Notes under the pieces: generated by a model
Told to the model about the DNA's origin: nothing
The model's database searches: none
What the model saw: the letters and a program-made list of their open reading frames with translations, nothing else
NCBI GenBank assembly: GCA_003194525.1
Contig: NBIV01000065.1
Coordinates: 124,001 to 188,000 of the forward strand
Direction of reading: 5' to 3'
DNA from: Gracilariopsis chorda
Taxonomy: Eukaryota; Rhodophyta; Florideophyceae; Gracilariales; Gracilariaceae
Length of the DNA: 64,000 nt
Part shown: in pieces, positions 1-10,109 of the stretch
Numbering within the stretch: position 1 is the stretch's first letter
Layout: every line of letters begins with the position of its first letter
Position numbers and translations under genes: made by a program

Positions 1-11
1 AACCAAGTTGT

Positions 12-880
12 TGTTGTTGTTGTTCTTGTTCTTGTTCTTTATGGGCGCACATTGTCTAATTGCGACGCTGTGGTAGAACTTATCATAATTCCTTCTCAAT
101 CTCTCAACTAAGGTTAACCGCTAGCTACTCCTCGTGAATGACAAGTTCTCTCTACCCTGTTACATCATTCTTAACTTCCGACTCAAAATATTGTTGATAG
201 CTGTTGCGTGCTCCCACCCTGCAGCAGCCGTGTTACGCTCACCAACTGGTATTCCAAGACGTAGTAGAATGGTGCAAAACTTCTACGGGGAGACCCGAAT
301 ATATAATCCATTTCGTTCTGGCGCATTTCGCCTCTTCCAGACTTTGCTCTGCTAATCCTTCCTCAACTCGGGAGAACGCCAGGTAAGGGGTACACCACGA
401 CAAGGCGGATTCCATGTACCACGTTCGCGCCACCCAGAAGATCTGGTTACATCTTACCCTCCCTTTTCTCTTTATCCTTGGCGATAAAGGGCGGTAAGAT
501 CGGGTTGGGGCCCGTGTGTGCTGTAGATCTCAGCGTAAGTCCAGAAAAACCCTGTAAAACCATTCAGATCCTTGTACAGGCGGTGTTGCTGCTTCCTAAA
601 ATCCCTAGTTTCCGTTGGAGACCCACTGCGGTCCCGCCAGAGTTTCCGTGGGAACCTCCATGAACCTTCTGGGAAAAGTTAGGGAAAGGTTGATAAGATC
701 CGCAGGGTTGCACGTGCCTCGTCCCTTCTCTCTCGCACAGATAAGCGGGGGTCTTTTTCCGACGCTACCGCCCAGGTCTTCAGGCTGTCGGTGCGCCGAC
801 TGCCTGGGCGATTTTACGGACATCCCGGGTCCGTTGAGGCGATCAGTCCGCCGATCGCCTGGACGAGTTTAACGACCTCC
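12..880 (-). repeat. Simple-tail retroposon-like repeat, copy A (long)
   Basis: Read on the minus strand, this copy ends at the left in a (GTT)n/(AAC)n simple tail (12-38), preceded by a conserved end that on the plus strand reads TTTATGGGCGCACATTGTC. Bases 38-632 are nearly identical in inverse orientation to 2757-3350. Bases 600-780 also match 37150-37335. The part near 800-880 repeats the motif GGACCCGGGATGT. Variable 5' truncation with a constant 3' tail is typical of non-LTR retroposons, but no reverse transcriptase is visible, so the class is inferred. A 64-residue ORF at 239-433 is identical in both arms and may be a coding remnant. Confidence 0.6.
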
Positions 881-1119
881 CGGGTCCCAGAAACCAAGGG
901 ATAGATAGGAAGAACGCACTTTTTCACTGGATACGTAACTGAGCTACATCTTGTGACAACGTGCCCAGAAGAGAACCGCGATTTGTGTGGCTGCCCAAGC
1001 AATACAAAGAAGGATGTAGACTACTATGTGATACCATGTCAGTTGATCAGTCAAGCTAGAACGAAGGGGTTATCGGGCCTCCCCGTAGAAGCTTGGTGCT
1101 GACCTTTTCATGTTCCGAG

Positions 1120-1470
1120 ATAGCGTAACACGGACAAAGCCAAACTCCGACTTCGACGTACTAGCTCTCGAATAAGCTATAGTCTCTGCTCCGAAAGCTA
1201 AGCTCTTGAGGCAGACCCAGTTGTGGATCCGTTTTGCTTCCTCCTGATTCGATTCGCATCAGCAGAAAGGTCGGCACTTTTTGGCGGGCGGACTAACGTA
1301 TTGCTCCCCAATGCGGGGCCACCAGCGGGTCCCGCGCGAACCGTCAGCGCAGTACGAATCCAGCAAAAACCACCTGGCGCCGCAGCTCCAGAGATGAGCT
1401 ACGACCGCTTCAACTTCGACCCATTTCTCCTGGACGAGTTTAGCGACATCCCAGTTCGAGTACGGACAAT
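1120..1470 (-). repeat. Simple-tail repeat, copy B (related subtype, no tail)
   Basis: This segment aligns by eye with 10110-10505 (same orientation) and with 36766-37108 (opposite orientation). Shared landmarks are the string GAGGCAGACCCAGTTGTGGA, the CTTCCTCCTG block and the AACTTCGACC block. On the minus strand the 1259-1492 ORF carries a Trp/Glu-rich stretch (KWVEVEAVVAHLW) whose DNA counterpart recurs in the other copies. No simple tail is left on this copy. Confidence 0.55.
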
Positions 1471-1499
1471 GTTCGTGCACTATGTGTCTCATTCACGGG

Positions 1500-1838
1500 C
1501 GTCAAAGTTGTCGTAGCGCATATGGAACCACGATACTAAATCGCTTTACGCTGGATGCCTGCTGTGGTGAGGGATCACTGCAAGATTGCAAGGTACTGGC
1601 GAGTCCTGCTAAGGGCACATGCACACATGCAGTTCCGCCCGTCGAGGTGTGTGCCGACCTTCCGAAAAGGCTACAAAAGACTATGAAGTTCGCCGGATGA
1701 GGAAGCCAAATGGATATGCAATTGGGTCTATTACCGGAATTTAGCCGTCGAATAGATGATTAGCCTTCTACTTCTTCTAGAAAGGTAATACCGCTGCCTC
1801 GGAATTAGATGCACATGCCCGTAAACACACACACACAT
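1500..1838 (+). repeat. Simple-tail repeat, (CA)n-tailed subtype, copy C
   Basis: This copy aligns with 37768-38002 in the same orientation, including GTCAAAGTTGTCGTAGC at the start, CGAAAAGGCTACA in the middle and a terminal (CA)n tract. It contains a coding-like tract reading EEAKWICNWVYYRNLA (near 1700-1750) that resembles EEVKWIRNWVCRENLA in the AAC-tailed copy at 36766-37108. That makes the two subtypes relatives with different simple tails. Confidence 0.5.
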
Positions 1839-2756
1839 GTCTCATTCAGACGCGACGGTAGTCTTCGCTGTGGAACTCCGCAACTCAGGAAATGAGTTCG
1901 ACCATAAGTTTTCAAATGATTCTCCTTCAACTGTTTCTCCCTTCGCAGTGGATATGGCACTGTATTGTCATGCTCGGTTGGGCGATCACATCGCACTCGA
2001 AAAACGTACAACGGCATCTATTCAACGCAGTTTATTCTGAAGCCTCTCCTTGAAATGTGAGTGCGCACAATAAAGTAGAGCGAACATCAAAATGCACTCC
2101 CTGTGATGCTCCGCCAAGCCACACAGATGGCGATTGGGACTACTTCGGAACCTGGGGTACGTTGGTAGAGAGACTAGTTGTTCCAGTTTGTACGGCGCTT
2201 TCGGAATTAGTGATATGGCCTGTGTACTCACACGCATACTGATTCGGACCAAGTCTTTCTACCATGAAGTCGACAGAAGATGTCTCTCTCTTTTACAGGC
2301 ACACTAGTCTAATTCCTACGTAGTGTAGAGAAGATGTCATGAGCGTGAAGAACAGAACAGCATAGACAAGCGCCTGAGAAATAGATACAACTTTTGTGAA
2401 CTTATATCTTAAAGGATGTTTCGTTCCTGAGTAGAGTTACGGTGTAACACGTTACGAGAGATAGCCATCTCACCTACATAACGTTCGCTTAACTTTGCAC
2501 TGCAACATAGAACCGGAAACAAAAGACATTATGCTCAGGGACGCGACGGAGATTGGTAACCGCGAATCTTCAGGAATCCAGGAACATCCAAAATGCCGTA
2601 TTGAAGCCATGATGCTTCAAGGCACCTACGGGGCCCAATACTTTCTTCGTATCATATGTGGCCCAGTGAGTGTAGCACGGCTGCTGGTTTGTAGTTCGAG
2701 GCTACGATATAAGAGAAAGTATTACAGCATGCTGGGGTTCTTAGCAAACCCCCGCC
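1839..2756. other. No recognisable gene
   Basis: Only short ORFs of under 100 codons are present in all frames, and none has recognisable domains. The stretch separates the two inverted 600-bp arms. Near 2760 the right arm begins abruptly after a CCCCCGCCCGC stretch. Confidence 0.5.
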
Positions 2757-3367
2757 CGCAGTGGGTCTCCAACGGAGACCAGGGATTTTAGGAAGCGGCA
2801 ACACCGCCTGTACAAGGATCTGAATGGTTTTACAGGGTTTTTCTGGACTTACGCTGAGATCTACAGCACACACGGGCCCCAACCCGATCTTACCGCCCTT
2901 TATCGCCAAGGATAAAGAGAAAAGGGAGGGTAAGATGTAACCAGATCTTCTGGGTGGCGCGAACGTGGTACATGGAATCCGCCTTGTCGTGGTGTACCCC
3001 TTACCTGGCGTTCTCCCGAGTTGAGGAAGGATTAGCAGAGCAAAGTCTGGAAGAGGCGAAATGCGCCAGAACGAAATGGATTATATATTCGGGTCTCCCC
3101 GTAGAAGTTTTGCACCATTCTACTACGTCTTGGAATACCAGTTGGTGAGCGTAACACGGCTGCTGCAGGGTGGGAGCACGCAACAGTTATCAACAATATT
3201 TTGAGTCGGAAGTTAAGAATGGTGTAACGGGGTAGAGAGAACTTGTCATTCACGAGGAGTAGCTAGCGGTTAACCATAGTTGAGAGATTGAAAAGGAATT
3301 ATGATAAGTTCTACCACAGCGTCGCAATTAGACAATGTGCGCCCATAAAGAACAACAACAACAACAA
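2757..3367 (+). repeat. Simple-tail repeat, copy D (right arm of the inverted pair)
   Basis: This is the inverted near-identical partner of 12-632, with about ten mismatches by eye. It ends in GCGCCCATAAAGAACAACAAC, a conserved 3' end followed by (AAC)n at 3350-3367. The left boundary is the GCAGTGGGTCTCCAACGGAG block that is also found at 37300-37330. The high identity implies either recent insertion of two copies in opposite orientation or recent formation of an inverted duplication. Confidence 0.65.
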
Positions 3368-4359
3368 ACTCCCGCGCTACGAGGAATGAATGTATGCGTG
3401 TTCGTAAAAGAGAAAGAGAGAGAGCCGTGATGCGTTTCCAACATCCCTTCTCGCGATTTAAATATTTAACTGCAGACTACTTTTCTGCGGAGAGAGAAGT
3501 ATCTCTATGCGGATACTTCTACACCAATCCCACAACTGAGTATCAAGGGCCCGCAATTACAATGCAATGCAAACGGGTTTTCTCTTCTTCTTCTTCTTCT
3601 TTATTGTGGTCAACATCTTTCTATTACAAAGTTGGAGGAGAGCTTGCAGTAAAAGCTTTCTCTCTTCAGCAAGGCCAAGAACTTCTGTGGCGGGTCTTCT
3701 CTATTCGTGCGGGAGTAGCCACCAAAGTTTCAGCACAGATAGTCTGCACCCGTCCTTGCCTGTGATTTATGTACCAAAGGTACACGTGCTTTGAAACTGA
3801 CTGAAGAATTGTGCATACTGCCGCCTTTGTCGCTTCTATGACTAGCATTTTAGCCTAAGGCTACCGCTGTTAGACCTTTCGTGAGTGCAGTCAAGCCTAC
3901 TAAAAAAGTGATTGTTTGGAATGAAGGAGAGGAGTAACATTAAAGTAGACAATACCCAAGTAAGTCTTTAGTCTTTCTTTGCGGAAAGGATTGTATTATA
4001 TTGTATGTTATGGGAGAATATCACCTTCTTCCGACGACACAGTAGAGCTTTCTGCTACGAATAAGCTCTTTTTCCCCGGGAAAGCTAAAAGCTTTGATGG
4101 CCACTGTCTATGTAGAAAGGATAAGAATCCCCCAAAACGCTCCCTTTCATGGCTTCGTAAATGAAGAGTTGTGATGCCTAGACAGAAGAACCTCTGAAAC
4201 AGCTGTGCGCAGGCATTGAAGAAGCCGATATTGAGTACTTCATCACAGCAATAGACTTTCAAAAAAGGAGACCTTGTGAAGAAACCCTATCATTTTCATC
4301 GCGTTTAATATACACACGGACTAACAATAAAGAAGGCGTGAAGGTTTTGCATTTATCAT
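3368..4359. other. Intergenic, no recognisable gene; (TTC)n microsatellite
   Basis: There is a (TCT)n run near 3582-3602 inside a 123-codon ORF (3394-3765). The ORF begins with an Arg/Glu simple run and has no domain resemblance, so I do not call it a gene. Nothing else is recognised. Confidence 0.45.
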
Positions 4360-4466
4360 CTGCCTCTCGGACATGGGATTTCGGGGCAGAGACCATATAG
4401 CTTGTAGAGAGTTCGCATGTCGAAGTCGGAATTAGGTTTCGTTCGCCCACAAACAACAATAATGTG
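4360..4466 (+). repeat. Simple-tail repeat, fragment E (3' end only)
   Basis: A strongly 5'-truncated copy. The tract GGGGCAGAGACCATATAGCT to CGTTCGCCCACAAACAACAA aligns with the 3' end of the copy at 36766-37108 (GCAGAGACTAG to CGCCCATGACCAACAAC). It shows the same conserved end and an AAC-like tail. Confidence 0.5.
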
Positions 4467-4611
4467 GTGGGGCAAATGGTTATAGCGTACTGTAATCGTA
4501 GCAAACCAATACTGTGCCTCAGATTCTTTTTAGTGCGTAATTAAAGCTCGGATTGGTCATCAAAGGGGGGATTTCTAATGAATTGGTAGGGCAAGACGCA
4601 CCCACATGGTA

Positions 4612-4715
4612 GGAATGTGATTCCAACAATCTCATATCCAGATCTCCAACATCCTTCAAGCAAGGAATGTGATTCCAACAATCTCAGGTCCAGATCTCCA
4701 ACATCATTCAAGCAA
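4612..4715. repeat. Tandem duplication, 52 bp x 2
   Basis: Two adjacent 52-bp units (4612-4663 and 4664-4715) start with GGAATGTGATTCCAACAATC and differ at about three positions. Each unit contains the short palindrome GGAATGTGATTCC. No function is visible. Confidence 0.85.
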
Positions 4716-5331
4716 TGGCTTGAAGACGGCGCATAGCGCTGAATCTCTGCAGACAACCATGCAAGGTTTTAAAGAAATTGGTCATTTTTTCAGTTTCGCA
4801 GCTTTCATATTGCTGATGCCCTTCTGGGAGGAGCGGGGGGGAGCGGGGAGGGGGTGGGGGGCGCTTTTTCCAGCAAGCCCTCTTCACGGTTTCATTATCA
4901 AGATGTCCGCTGTATCCTTGGAGAGCGGCATCAGGAATAAATAGAGAATTGGCGACAAAAAGGATCGTGTGCATGTGTCGCGTGAGGCTTTTCTAAATGC
5001 AACGCTAGTGCTACACGTAGAAGGCTAGCAATCACCCCAAGTGTTGTCCCAGTACCAAAGGGTACTGTAACTTACCAGACAGCATGACGATCAGGATTCC
5101 ACCTCAACACTGCAATGACAACAACAATGCTTGCCACACCCAAGGGATGCAAAGTTGAATGAACCACCTTTCGACAGCGCGAAGATAGAGCGCACGATCA
5201 ACCCTTCACGTACTCCGTTTCAAACGTCGCGGTGGGTATTTTCTTGTTCGGTGAGCGACGCCTGTGGAGGTTGTGGAGTAAGAACACAGGAAAAGCGCGT
5301 TATAGGATTAACGACCGAAAACAATCCTATC
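4716..5331. promoter_or_regulatory. Upstream region of the CHMP6-like gene
   Basis: There is no recognisable gene here. A poly-G-rich tract (4830-4862) is present. The reading frame of the following gene is open back to 5131, but the conserved protein starts at 5332, so this stretch is taken as promoter and leader. A GTGAGC (about 5251) and an AACACAG (about 5284) could be a leader intron, which is speculative. Confidence 0.35.
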
Positions 5332-6141
5332 ATGGGTTGCTTCGAATCCAAACCGTATGAACCGATCGTTGCTCATGAAACCGTTACGAAAGATGCAGTC
5401 GCGCCAATTAGCGAGATTCAAAAGCCTTTGCAACGAAATGTAGAAGCAACAGCAATCAAGGCGCGGGGCGCGGTACGCTCCGAACAGCGGCCAGAAGAAA
5501 CAATAGTGTCGGTTCTGCGCCCCGAAATGCGGGTCGGAGAACAGGAACGAGCAGAACTGAAGGTGAAGAACTTGCGCGATAAACTGCAATCTCAGATCTC
5601 TCTTTCGGAGGAGGTGCTGAAAAAGGACGGCGTTCTCGCACTCCGAATGAAACAAGATGGCAAATTGGCGTCTGCAAGAATGCTGATCCGCAAACGAAAG
5701 TTAACGCAATCGCGAATTGCAAACTGTGAAGTTATGTTGTCGAAAGTTATGGATACGATTGATACGATGGAAACAGCAAAAGATAACGTAAAGTTTGTGA
5801 ACGCTTTGGAACAGGGTACGACTGCAATTAATGAGATTACAAAGGATCTCAGTGCAGAACGGGTGCAAAGCGCTTTGGACAGTAACGATGAGGCGTTGGA
5901 ATATGTAAAGTACATCGGAAGCGTTATTGGAGATGGTGCGGATACGATGACGGATGAGCAGGTCGAAGATGAATTGCAGTTGCTTGCACAGGAGTTTGAA
6001 TCGCAAGAGGTTGTGCAGAGTGGAATTGAGAAGGTGGCAAAGATCCCTGAAGTGCCGACTGAAGTACCCAAAGAGCCCGTTGTTCAAGTAGAAGAGACAA
6101 AAGAAGAGAAGCAAGAAGAGGAGGAGTTGGTTCCGGCATAG
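5332..6141 (+). CDS. CHMP6: ESCRT-III subunit CHMP6/VPS20-like protein, 269 aa
   Basis: Predicted ESCRT-III nucleator that links ESCRT-II to the membrane-scission polymer at endosomes and other membranes. The frame is open from 5131, but I chose the ATG at 5332 because it yields MGCFESKP, an N-terminal glycine-2 myristoylation signal as in known VPS20/CHMP6 proteins. Residues about 70-225 form the basic-then-acidic helical Snf7 core, with KNLRDKLQSQISLSEEV, the basic LIRKRKLTQSR helix and the EQVEDELQLLAQE helix all recognisable. The tail IPEVPTEVPKEP resembles the CHMP6 MIM2 motif (human LPEVPSEPLPEKIP), which binds VPS4 MIT domains. An acidic KEEKQEEEE end follows. The N-terminal linker (about residues 10-70) is longer than usual for the family. 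It is a single exon, convergent with SSR2. The family assignment is by pattern recognition and is fairly secure. Confidence 0.85.
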   Translation: MGCFESKPYEPIVAHETVTKDAVAPISEIQKPLQRNVEATAIKARGAVRSEQRPEETIVSVLRPEMRVGEQERAELKVKNLRDKLQSQISLSEEVLKKDGVLALRMKQDGKLASARMLIRKRKLTQSRIANCEVMLSKVMDTIDTMETAKDNVKFVNALEQGTTAINEITKDLSAERVQSALDSNDEALEYVKYIGSVIGDGADTMTDEQVEDELQLLAQEFESQEVVQSGIEKVAKIPEVPTEVPKEPVVQVEETKEEKQEEEELVPA

Positions 6142-6154
6142 ATTTGTGATGATC

Positions 6155-6316
6155 GGACTTGGTGAACACGACCAAGCGGTGGTTTCTCCTCGTTTGCGGG
6201 TTAGTGGTATGCTTTTTCGCGCTAGTGAACTTCTCGGACTTGGTGAACACGACCAAGCGGTGGTTTCTCTTCGTTTGCAAGTTAGTGGTATGGTTTTTCA
6301 CGCTAGTGAGCTTCTC
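6155..6316. repeat. Tandem duplication, 81 bp x 2
   Basis: Two adjacent 81-bp units (6155-6235 and 6236-6316) lie directly after the CHMP6 stop codon. Each begins GGACTTGGTGAACACGACCA. Because 81 is a multiple of three, the duplication keeps a plus-strand ORF open (6159-6395), which would encode a repeated hydrophobic segment (FLLVCGLVVCFF, then FLFVCKLVVWFF). I read this as a 3'-UTR or intergenic repeat, since nothing else supports a protein. Confidence 0.85.
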
Positions 6317-6648
6317 AGATAGCGCACTCATTTCGCGAGCTTGGCGTATGTTTGTGTTAGTTAGGATAGAGATGTTAGTTGCAGTGAGCAAGTAGTGTGC
6401 CTTTTCAGGCGTTAAGATAGACACAGGTAGTCTGCGATGAGAGGAAAAGGTAGATGCACGACTATCCACGACGGATTGCAAAGTCAGGGCTGAGCAAATT
6501 GGATACCAGGCGAGAGTGAAGTACAACGTAAGCATGCGAAGGAGGAATACACAGGGCAGGAGAAACAAATCGAGAGCAGATGCAACAAGCCAAGAGCAAA
6601 AGACAAGCAACAAGCAACAAGAGGAGCATATTGTTTATGTGACATAAG

Positions 6649-7319
6649 TTAGTTCTTCTTCTTTGAAGAAGATTGCGAAACTCCTCTTTCCAACACAACA
6701 CTAATCACATAAGGCGCAACACAAAGCAGTACAAACGAAAGAGCATACAAGCTCCACTCCAAACCATGGCGATCAGTGCGTCGTTTGTACGAGGTCAAAT
6801 CCTCCACTTTCAAAGTATCATCTGTAGCCAATCGAGTGGTTCGTTGCGCACCGTCATCCGTATAACTGACACTGGCAGGAGCGACAATAAGTTCACCCGC
6901 TTTCAAAGGCGACACCACGAGTTGAAGAACCCGAGAGTCCGCCGGTGAAATCAAGGGCCATGTGCGTCGTGGCTTCGCTCCAAAGGTTAGAAAGCGGGAC
7001 GCGGGGAAGGAAAGGTCCTTGAGTGCAACGTTTTCAGCGGTGCTGCAGTTGCAATCAAAATTGTCAGTCGCTGTTTGATGGTGTGTTTCCGTTTGTGGAG
7101 GGGGACGGGGGAGGGTTGCACTTACGTTAGACCGACATTGTGGATATGATACGTGACGGTGACGTTTCTCGACGCCACCAAATCGCCATCCATTTCGCGA
7201 TGCAAAGCGAGCAAGGCGCGCACCGGACGCGAATGCTCAGCGGCCACGACAGGGACACCGCAGAAAATCACGGCGATCACGACGACAACAAGCGTCCAAA
7301 GCGACGACATGGACGCCAT
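6649..7319 (-). CDS. SSR2: Translocon-associated protein subunit beta (TRAP-beta/SSR2), two exons, 195 aa
   Basis: ER-membrane subunit of the TRAP complex that assists Sec61-dependent translocation. Exon 1 is 7319-7126 and exon 2 is 7042-6649, joined in frame across an 83-bp intron (588 coding bases). I chose the ATG at 7319 (MASMSSLWTL) because it places the signal peptide (LVVVVIAVIFCGVPVVAA) at the N-terminus; an upstream in-frame ATG at 7376 exists. Key features are NVTVTYHIHNVG, matching the family's YNIYNVG strand, then LSFPASRF, the SPLKAGEL motif (family RPLKAGY), a membrane anchor ALSFVLLCVAPYVISVVL near residues 160-180, and a lysine-rich cytosolic end in KKKN like the human KTKKN tail. 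The length is close to the usual 183 aa. It is divergent from the RBM26-like gene with 416 bp between start codons. Confidence 0.88.
7043..7125 (-). other. Spliceosomal intron of the TRAP-beta gene (83 bp)
   Basis: On the minus strand the donor is AAC|GTAAGTGC (GT at 7125-7124) and the acceptor is AACTGCAG|CACC (AG at 7044-7043). A CTGAC branch-site-like motif lies upstream of the acceptor. Removal joins the strand HNVGLT to TAENVALKDLSFP in one frame, which restores the expected TRAP-beta sequence. This is the only intron in the window that protein homology supports directly. Confidence 0.85.
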
Positions 7320-7735
7320 CTCCGCCAAAACTTTGCCCGTTGCGTGTTGAGTACGCCTCTCCGTGAAGAAATGCAAGTTGCGTAGAAGCAGGCGGCGGGG
7401 AAAACAATCGTTTTGGAATGCATTCGTTGCTCGCAGCGTATTTCGCAGGCACTCACCTCACACCCAAAAAATGACGACGTGTGTCACACGCGCCCACGCG
7501 GACGCTTGTCGTCGCCACCCGCTCATTACGAAGCCGTACAATTTCGGCGCGCATAAAACGCACGCCTTCGTATTTCACGTGCCGCTTCGCTTCGCATCCA
7601 ACTCCCATCCCGACCGCCCTTCCCTTTCCACCCCCCCTCCCTCCCCCGCACTCTTTCCCCTCCCAACCGCCCTCAAATCCATTTTCCCTCCTTCCCCCTC
7701 CTTCCCCCCCTCCCCACCCCCCAACCAAACCAAAG
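7320..7735. promoter_or_regulatory. Bidirectional promoter, TRAP-beta / RBM26-like
   Basis: 416 bp separate the two divergent start codons. The RBM26-like side has a long C/T-rich tract (about 7610-7730, mostly CCC and CCTT) directly before the ATG at 7736. That tract keeps an upstream in-frame reading open from 7481 but encodes only low-complexity Pro/Ser, so it is read as a pyrimidine-rich leader. Confidence 0.5.
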
Positions 7736-9928
7736 ATGGCTGCCTCCGCCCGCGCCTGGTCCGTCGCAAAGCTCAGAGAGCTCAATTTCGAAGGCGATGC
7801 AGAAGCGCTCGGTCAGTACATTGACGCCGTGATTGAGAACAACCGTGATGCAGAGAACGGCGATCCCGACCTTCTGCGCTCTCAAGTGACACGCGACCTG
7901 CAAGACTTCTTGGCAGAATCCGCAGCAGGAAGTTTCGTCGACGCCCTCATGCGTCATCTTTCACCAAATTCCACATCCGTCAAACCGCCGCAAACCGCGG
8001 CCGAACCCAAACCGGAACCATCACGTCCCTCTCACGTGGACGAAAAACTTCGGCAACCGCTTTCGTCTTCCGAGCCGCGTCGTCGTTCCCCTCGTCGGGA
8101 TCGAGCTGAAAAGCAACGACTTGACAATGACTCGCGCGACCGTTCTGACCCCGCCCATCGACGAGTGGATCGCGTTGACAGACGTCCCAATAGACAAACC
8201 GTCATGCAACGTCTCGGCGACCGCGTTGAAGACCTCCGCGAACATAAGCGTCAACGAACATGGGATCCCAAATCACCCCGTGAGCCGCGCGAATCGCGAC
8301 AACCCAACCGCTTGGTGCGCGAAAGGCAGCCCGTGCAAGGACCCCGTCCCAATCGCCTCAATTCGGGCGATATTCGAGATCGACTGGGCTCTAGGAACCC
8401 CAAACGTCCTAGAGAAGATCCGAATGACAACCGTGACAGACGGGATCTAGACGAACGGGACTCTAAGCACCGTCGTCAAACAGACTCTGCCCGTCGTCGT
8501 TCCGATAACTATGACAGACAACGTCTTCCGGATGACCGCCCTCGAAGGGACGATCGACCCGGTCATATCACCCCACCCAGATATGATCAAAACGGAAAGG
8601 CACCCCCACCATGGCCTCCCGGAATAGTTGCTCAGATGGGTTTGATGCCCCCTCCATTCCCTCCGCCGCACGGAATCCTCCCGCCAGTTCCGCCACTCAT
8701 ACCCGGCATGGGCACAAGGGGCCGCGGAGGGTTTAGATCGCGCGAATCCGGCCGAGCAGCAATGTCTCATACCGCTGGCAACAACCCTTCTGCTGCAAAC
8801 TCGAAATACAGACATTTCATTCTTGTGGCAAAGGCTATTCCGGAGGATAAGATGATGATTGGTCCCATTTATGCATTCTTTCAACGCTTTGGAATGCTCA
8901 AGGATGTGGTGCGATTCCCACCGGACAAAGCTTTTATTTTGTTTGACAGACGGGATTCGGCACAACACGCACTTTCTTCGGTAGATGCTGTCATGGGCAA
9001 TCGACATATCAAGCTTTCTTGGGCGCGCGATTCCGACTTTGCGGAGGCCGGCTTACGGTTGACTGATGAGGGTACCTTGGTGGAAGATGAACATCCCAAG
9101 AAGCCCGCCAACCAGCATCACCACCATAATCATCACCCGCACGCCTCCGCCGCCGCGGCAAGGACAGACCCGAGGCCCACTCCGTCCGAACAGAAACTGC
9201 GTGCAGAAAGCGGCGAAAAGAAAGTCCGCCAAGTCGCGGAAGAAAAGGAGCGCAAAATTAAGGAAGCCGAAGAAGACCTCAAGCGCAAGAAGGAGCAAAT
9301 CGCAGAGCTCCGTCGACAACAGGACGAGCGTATCGCCGAACTTACCGCCCGCAAGCAACAACTTTTGGCACGTCAACATGAAATATTTGCCAAAATCTCT
9401 TCCGCAAACGATGAAGAGAAGCTGCGGATGAAGAATGAGCTTGTTGCCGTTCAGGAGGAAACCATCCAGGTGCAACAGCAACTTAAACCTAAACCTGTTG
9501 CAGCTCCGAAGCCTGACACCGCGAAACGATTCACTCACAGTCCTAGTGCCTATCGCGTGGATAATCGCCCCAAGCAGGTTCTGGTTCGAGGCGCTAAGAA
9601 TGACGTGTTGGCTGACGGCGCCGCCTCAGCATTTCATGACACGGAACGCGCGGAATCGTTTGGAAAGAATGAGTGGCTGTTGACCTTCTTGAGTAGACGC
9701 GCAGCAGAGTCTGCTATCCGTGCTCAAAAAGTATTGAAACGAACGTTTGGAACGGATGCCACGGCGGTGATCATCAGCCCGGCCATGCTTGAAGCAGCAC
9801 AATCGACGGCTTCTGTCGCTGACACTGACGCGACTAAGAATGTGTCTCCTCCAGCCGTTGTAAAGGCGGATATGAAAATGATGGAGGTTAGTGACAAAGC
9901 TCAAAACGCCTCTGCGGTTGCCAAATGA
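7736..9928 (+). CDS. RBM26/RBM27-like RNA-binding protein (PWI-like, RRM, coiled coil), 730 aa
   Basis: Likely nuclear RNA-binding protein of the RBM26/27 (Swm) type, a family linked to nuclear RNA decay and polyadenylated RNA handling. Residues 1-80 (WSVAKLRELNFEGDAEALGQ to FVDALMRHL) look like the family's PWI-like helical fold. About 120-290 is an Arg/Asp-rich RS-like stretch. About 285-330 is Pro/Gly-rich. RRM1 is about 354-435 (FILVAKAIPED, and KAFILFDRRDSAQHAL as the RNP1-like strand). A long charged coiled coil spans about 485-585. A second degenerate RRM follows at about 607-680 (KQVLVRGAKNDVL, then NEWLLTFLSRRAAESAI). The CCCH zinc finger found in animal members is not seen. I placed the start at AAAGATGGCT (7736) after the pyrimidine tract. 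It is a single exon. Confidence 0.75.
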   Translation: MAASARAWSVAKLRELNFEGDAEALGQYIDAVIENNRDAENGDPDLLRSQVTRDLQDFLAESAAGSFVDALMRHLSPNSTSVKPPQTAAEPKPEPSRPSHVDEKLRQPLSSSEPRRRSPRRDRAEKQRLDNDSRDRSDPAHRRVDRVDRRPNRQTVMQRLGDRVEDLREHKRQRTWDPKSPREPRESRQPNRLVRERQPVQGPRPNRLNSGDIRDRLGSRNPKRPREDPNDNRDRRDLDERDSKHRRQTDSARRRSDNYDRQRLPDDRPRRDDRPGHITPPRYDQNGKAPPPWPPGIVAQMGLMPPPFPPPHGILPPVPPLIPGMGTRGRGGFRSRESGRAAMSHTAGNNPSAANSKYRHFILVAKAIPEDKMMIGPIYAFFQRFGMLKDVVRFPPDKAFILFDRRDSAQHALSSVDAVMGNRHIKLSWARDSDFAEAGLRLTDEGTLVEDEHPKKPANQHHHHNHHPHASAAAARTDPRPTPSEQKLRAESGEKKVRQVAEEKERKIKEAEEDLKRKKEQIAELRRQQDERIAELTARKQQLLARQHEIFAKISSANDEEKLRMKNELVAVQEETIQVQQQLKPKPVAAPKPDTAKRFTHSPSAYRVDNRPKQVLVRGAKNDVLADGAASAFHDTERAESFGKNEWLLTFLSRRAAESAIRAQKVLKRTFGTDATAVIISPAMLEAAQSTASVADTDATKNVSPPAVVKADMKMMEVSDKAQNASAVAK

Positions 9929-9983
9929 GTGCGTTCTTTTTTTTGCCCTTGGAAACGATGAACACATTGTGTGAATGAGAATG

Positions 9984-9989
9984 AATAAA
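9984..9989 (+). promoter_or_regulatory. Polyadenylation signal AATAAA
   Basis: A canonical AATAAA 56 bp after the stop of the RBM26-like gene, followed by a GT-rich stretch (GAGTGGGGTCGTCG). This placement is normal for a 3'-processing signal. Confidence 0.6.
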
Positions 9990-10109
9990 GAGTGGGGTCG
10001 TCGAGGACGCTGGAGGATACAATGATATAGGAGGAGGTTCAAGAAGTGGATGTTGGGGTTTCCTTGTGCAAAACTTTGTAGCCGTGCTTTTTGAGTTCCT
10101 TCTATTCTG

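Noticed and set aside
5924-6613. 229-codon minus-strand ORF over the CHMP6 3' end
   Set aside because: It overlaps the conserved CHMP6 C-terminus antisense, and its repeats come from the 81-bp DNA duplication.
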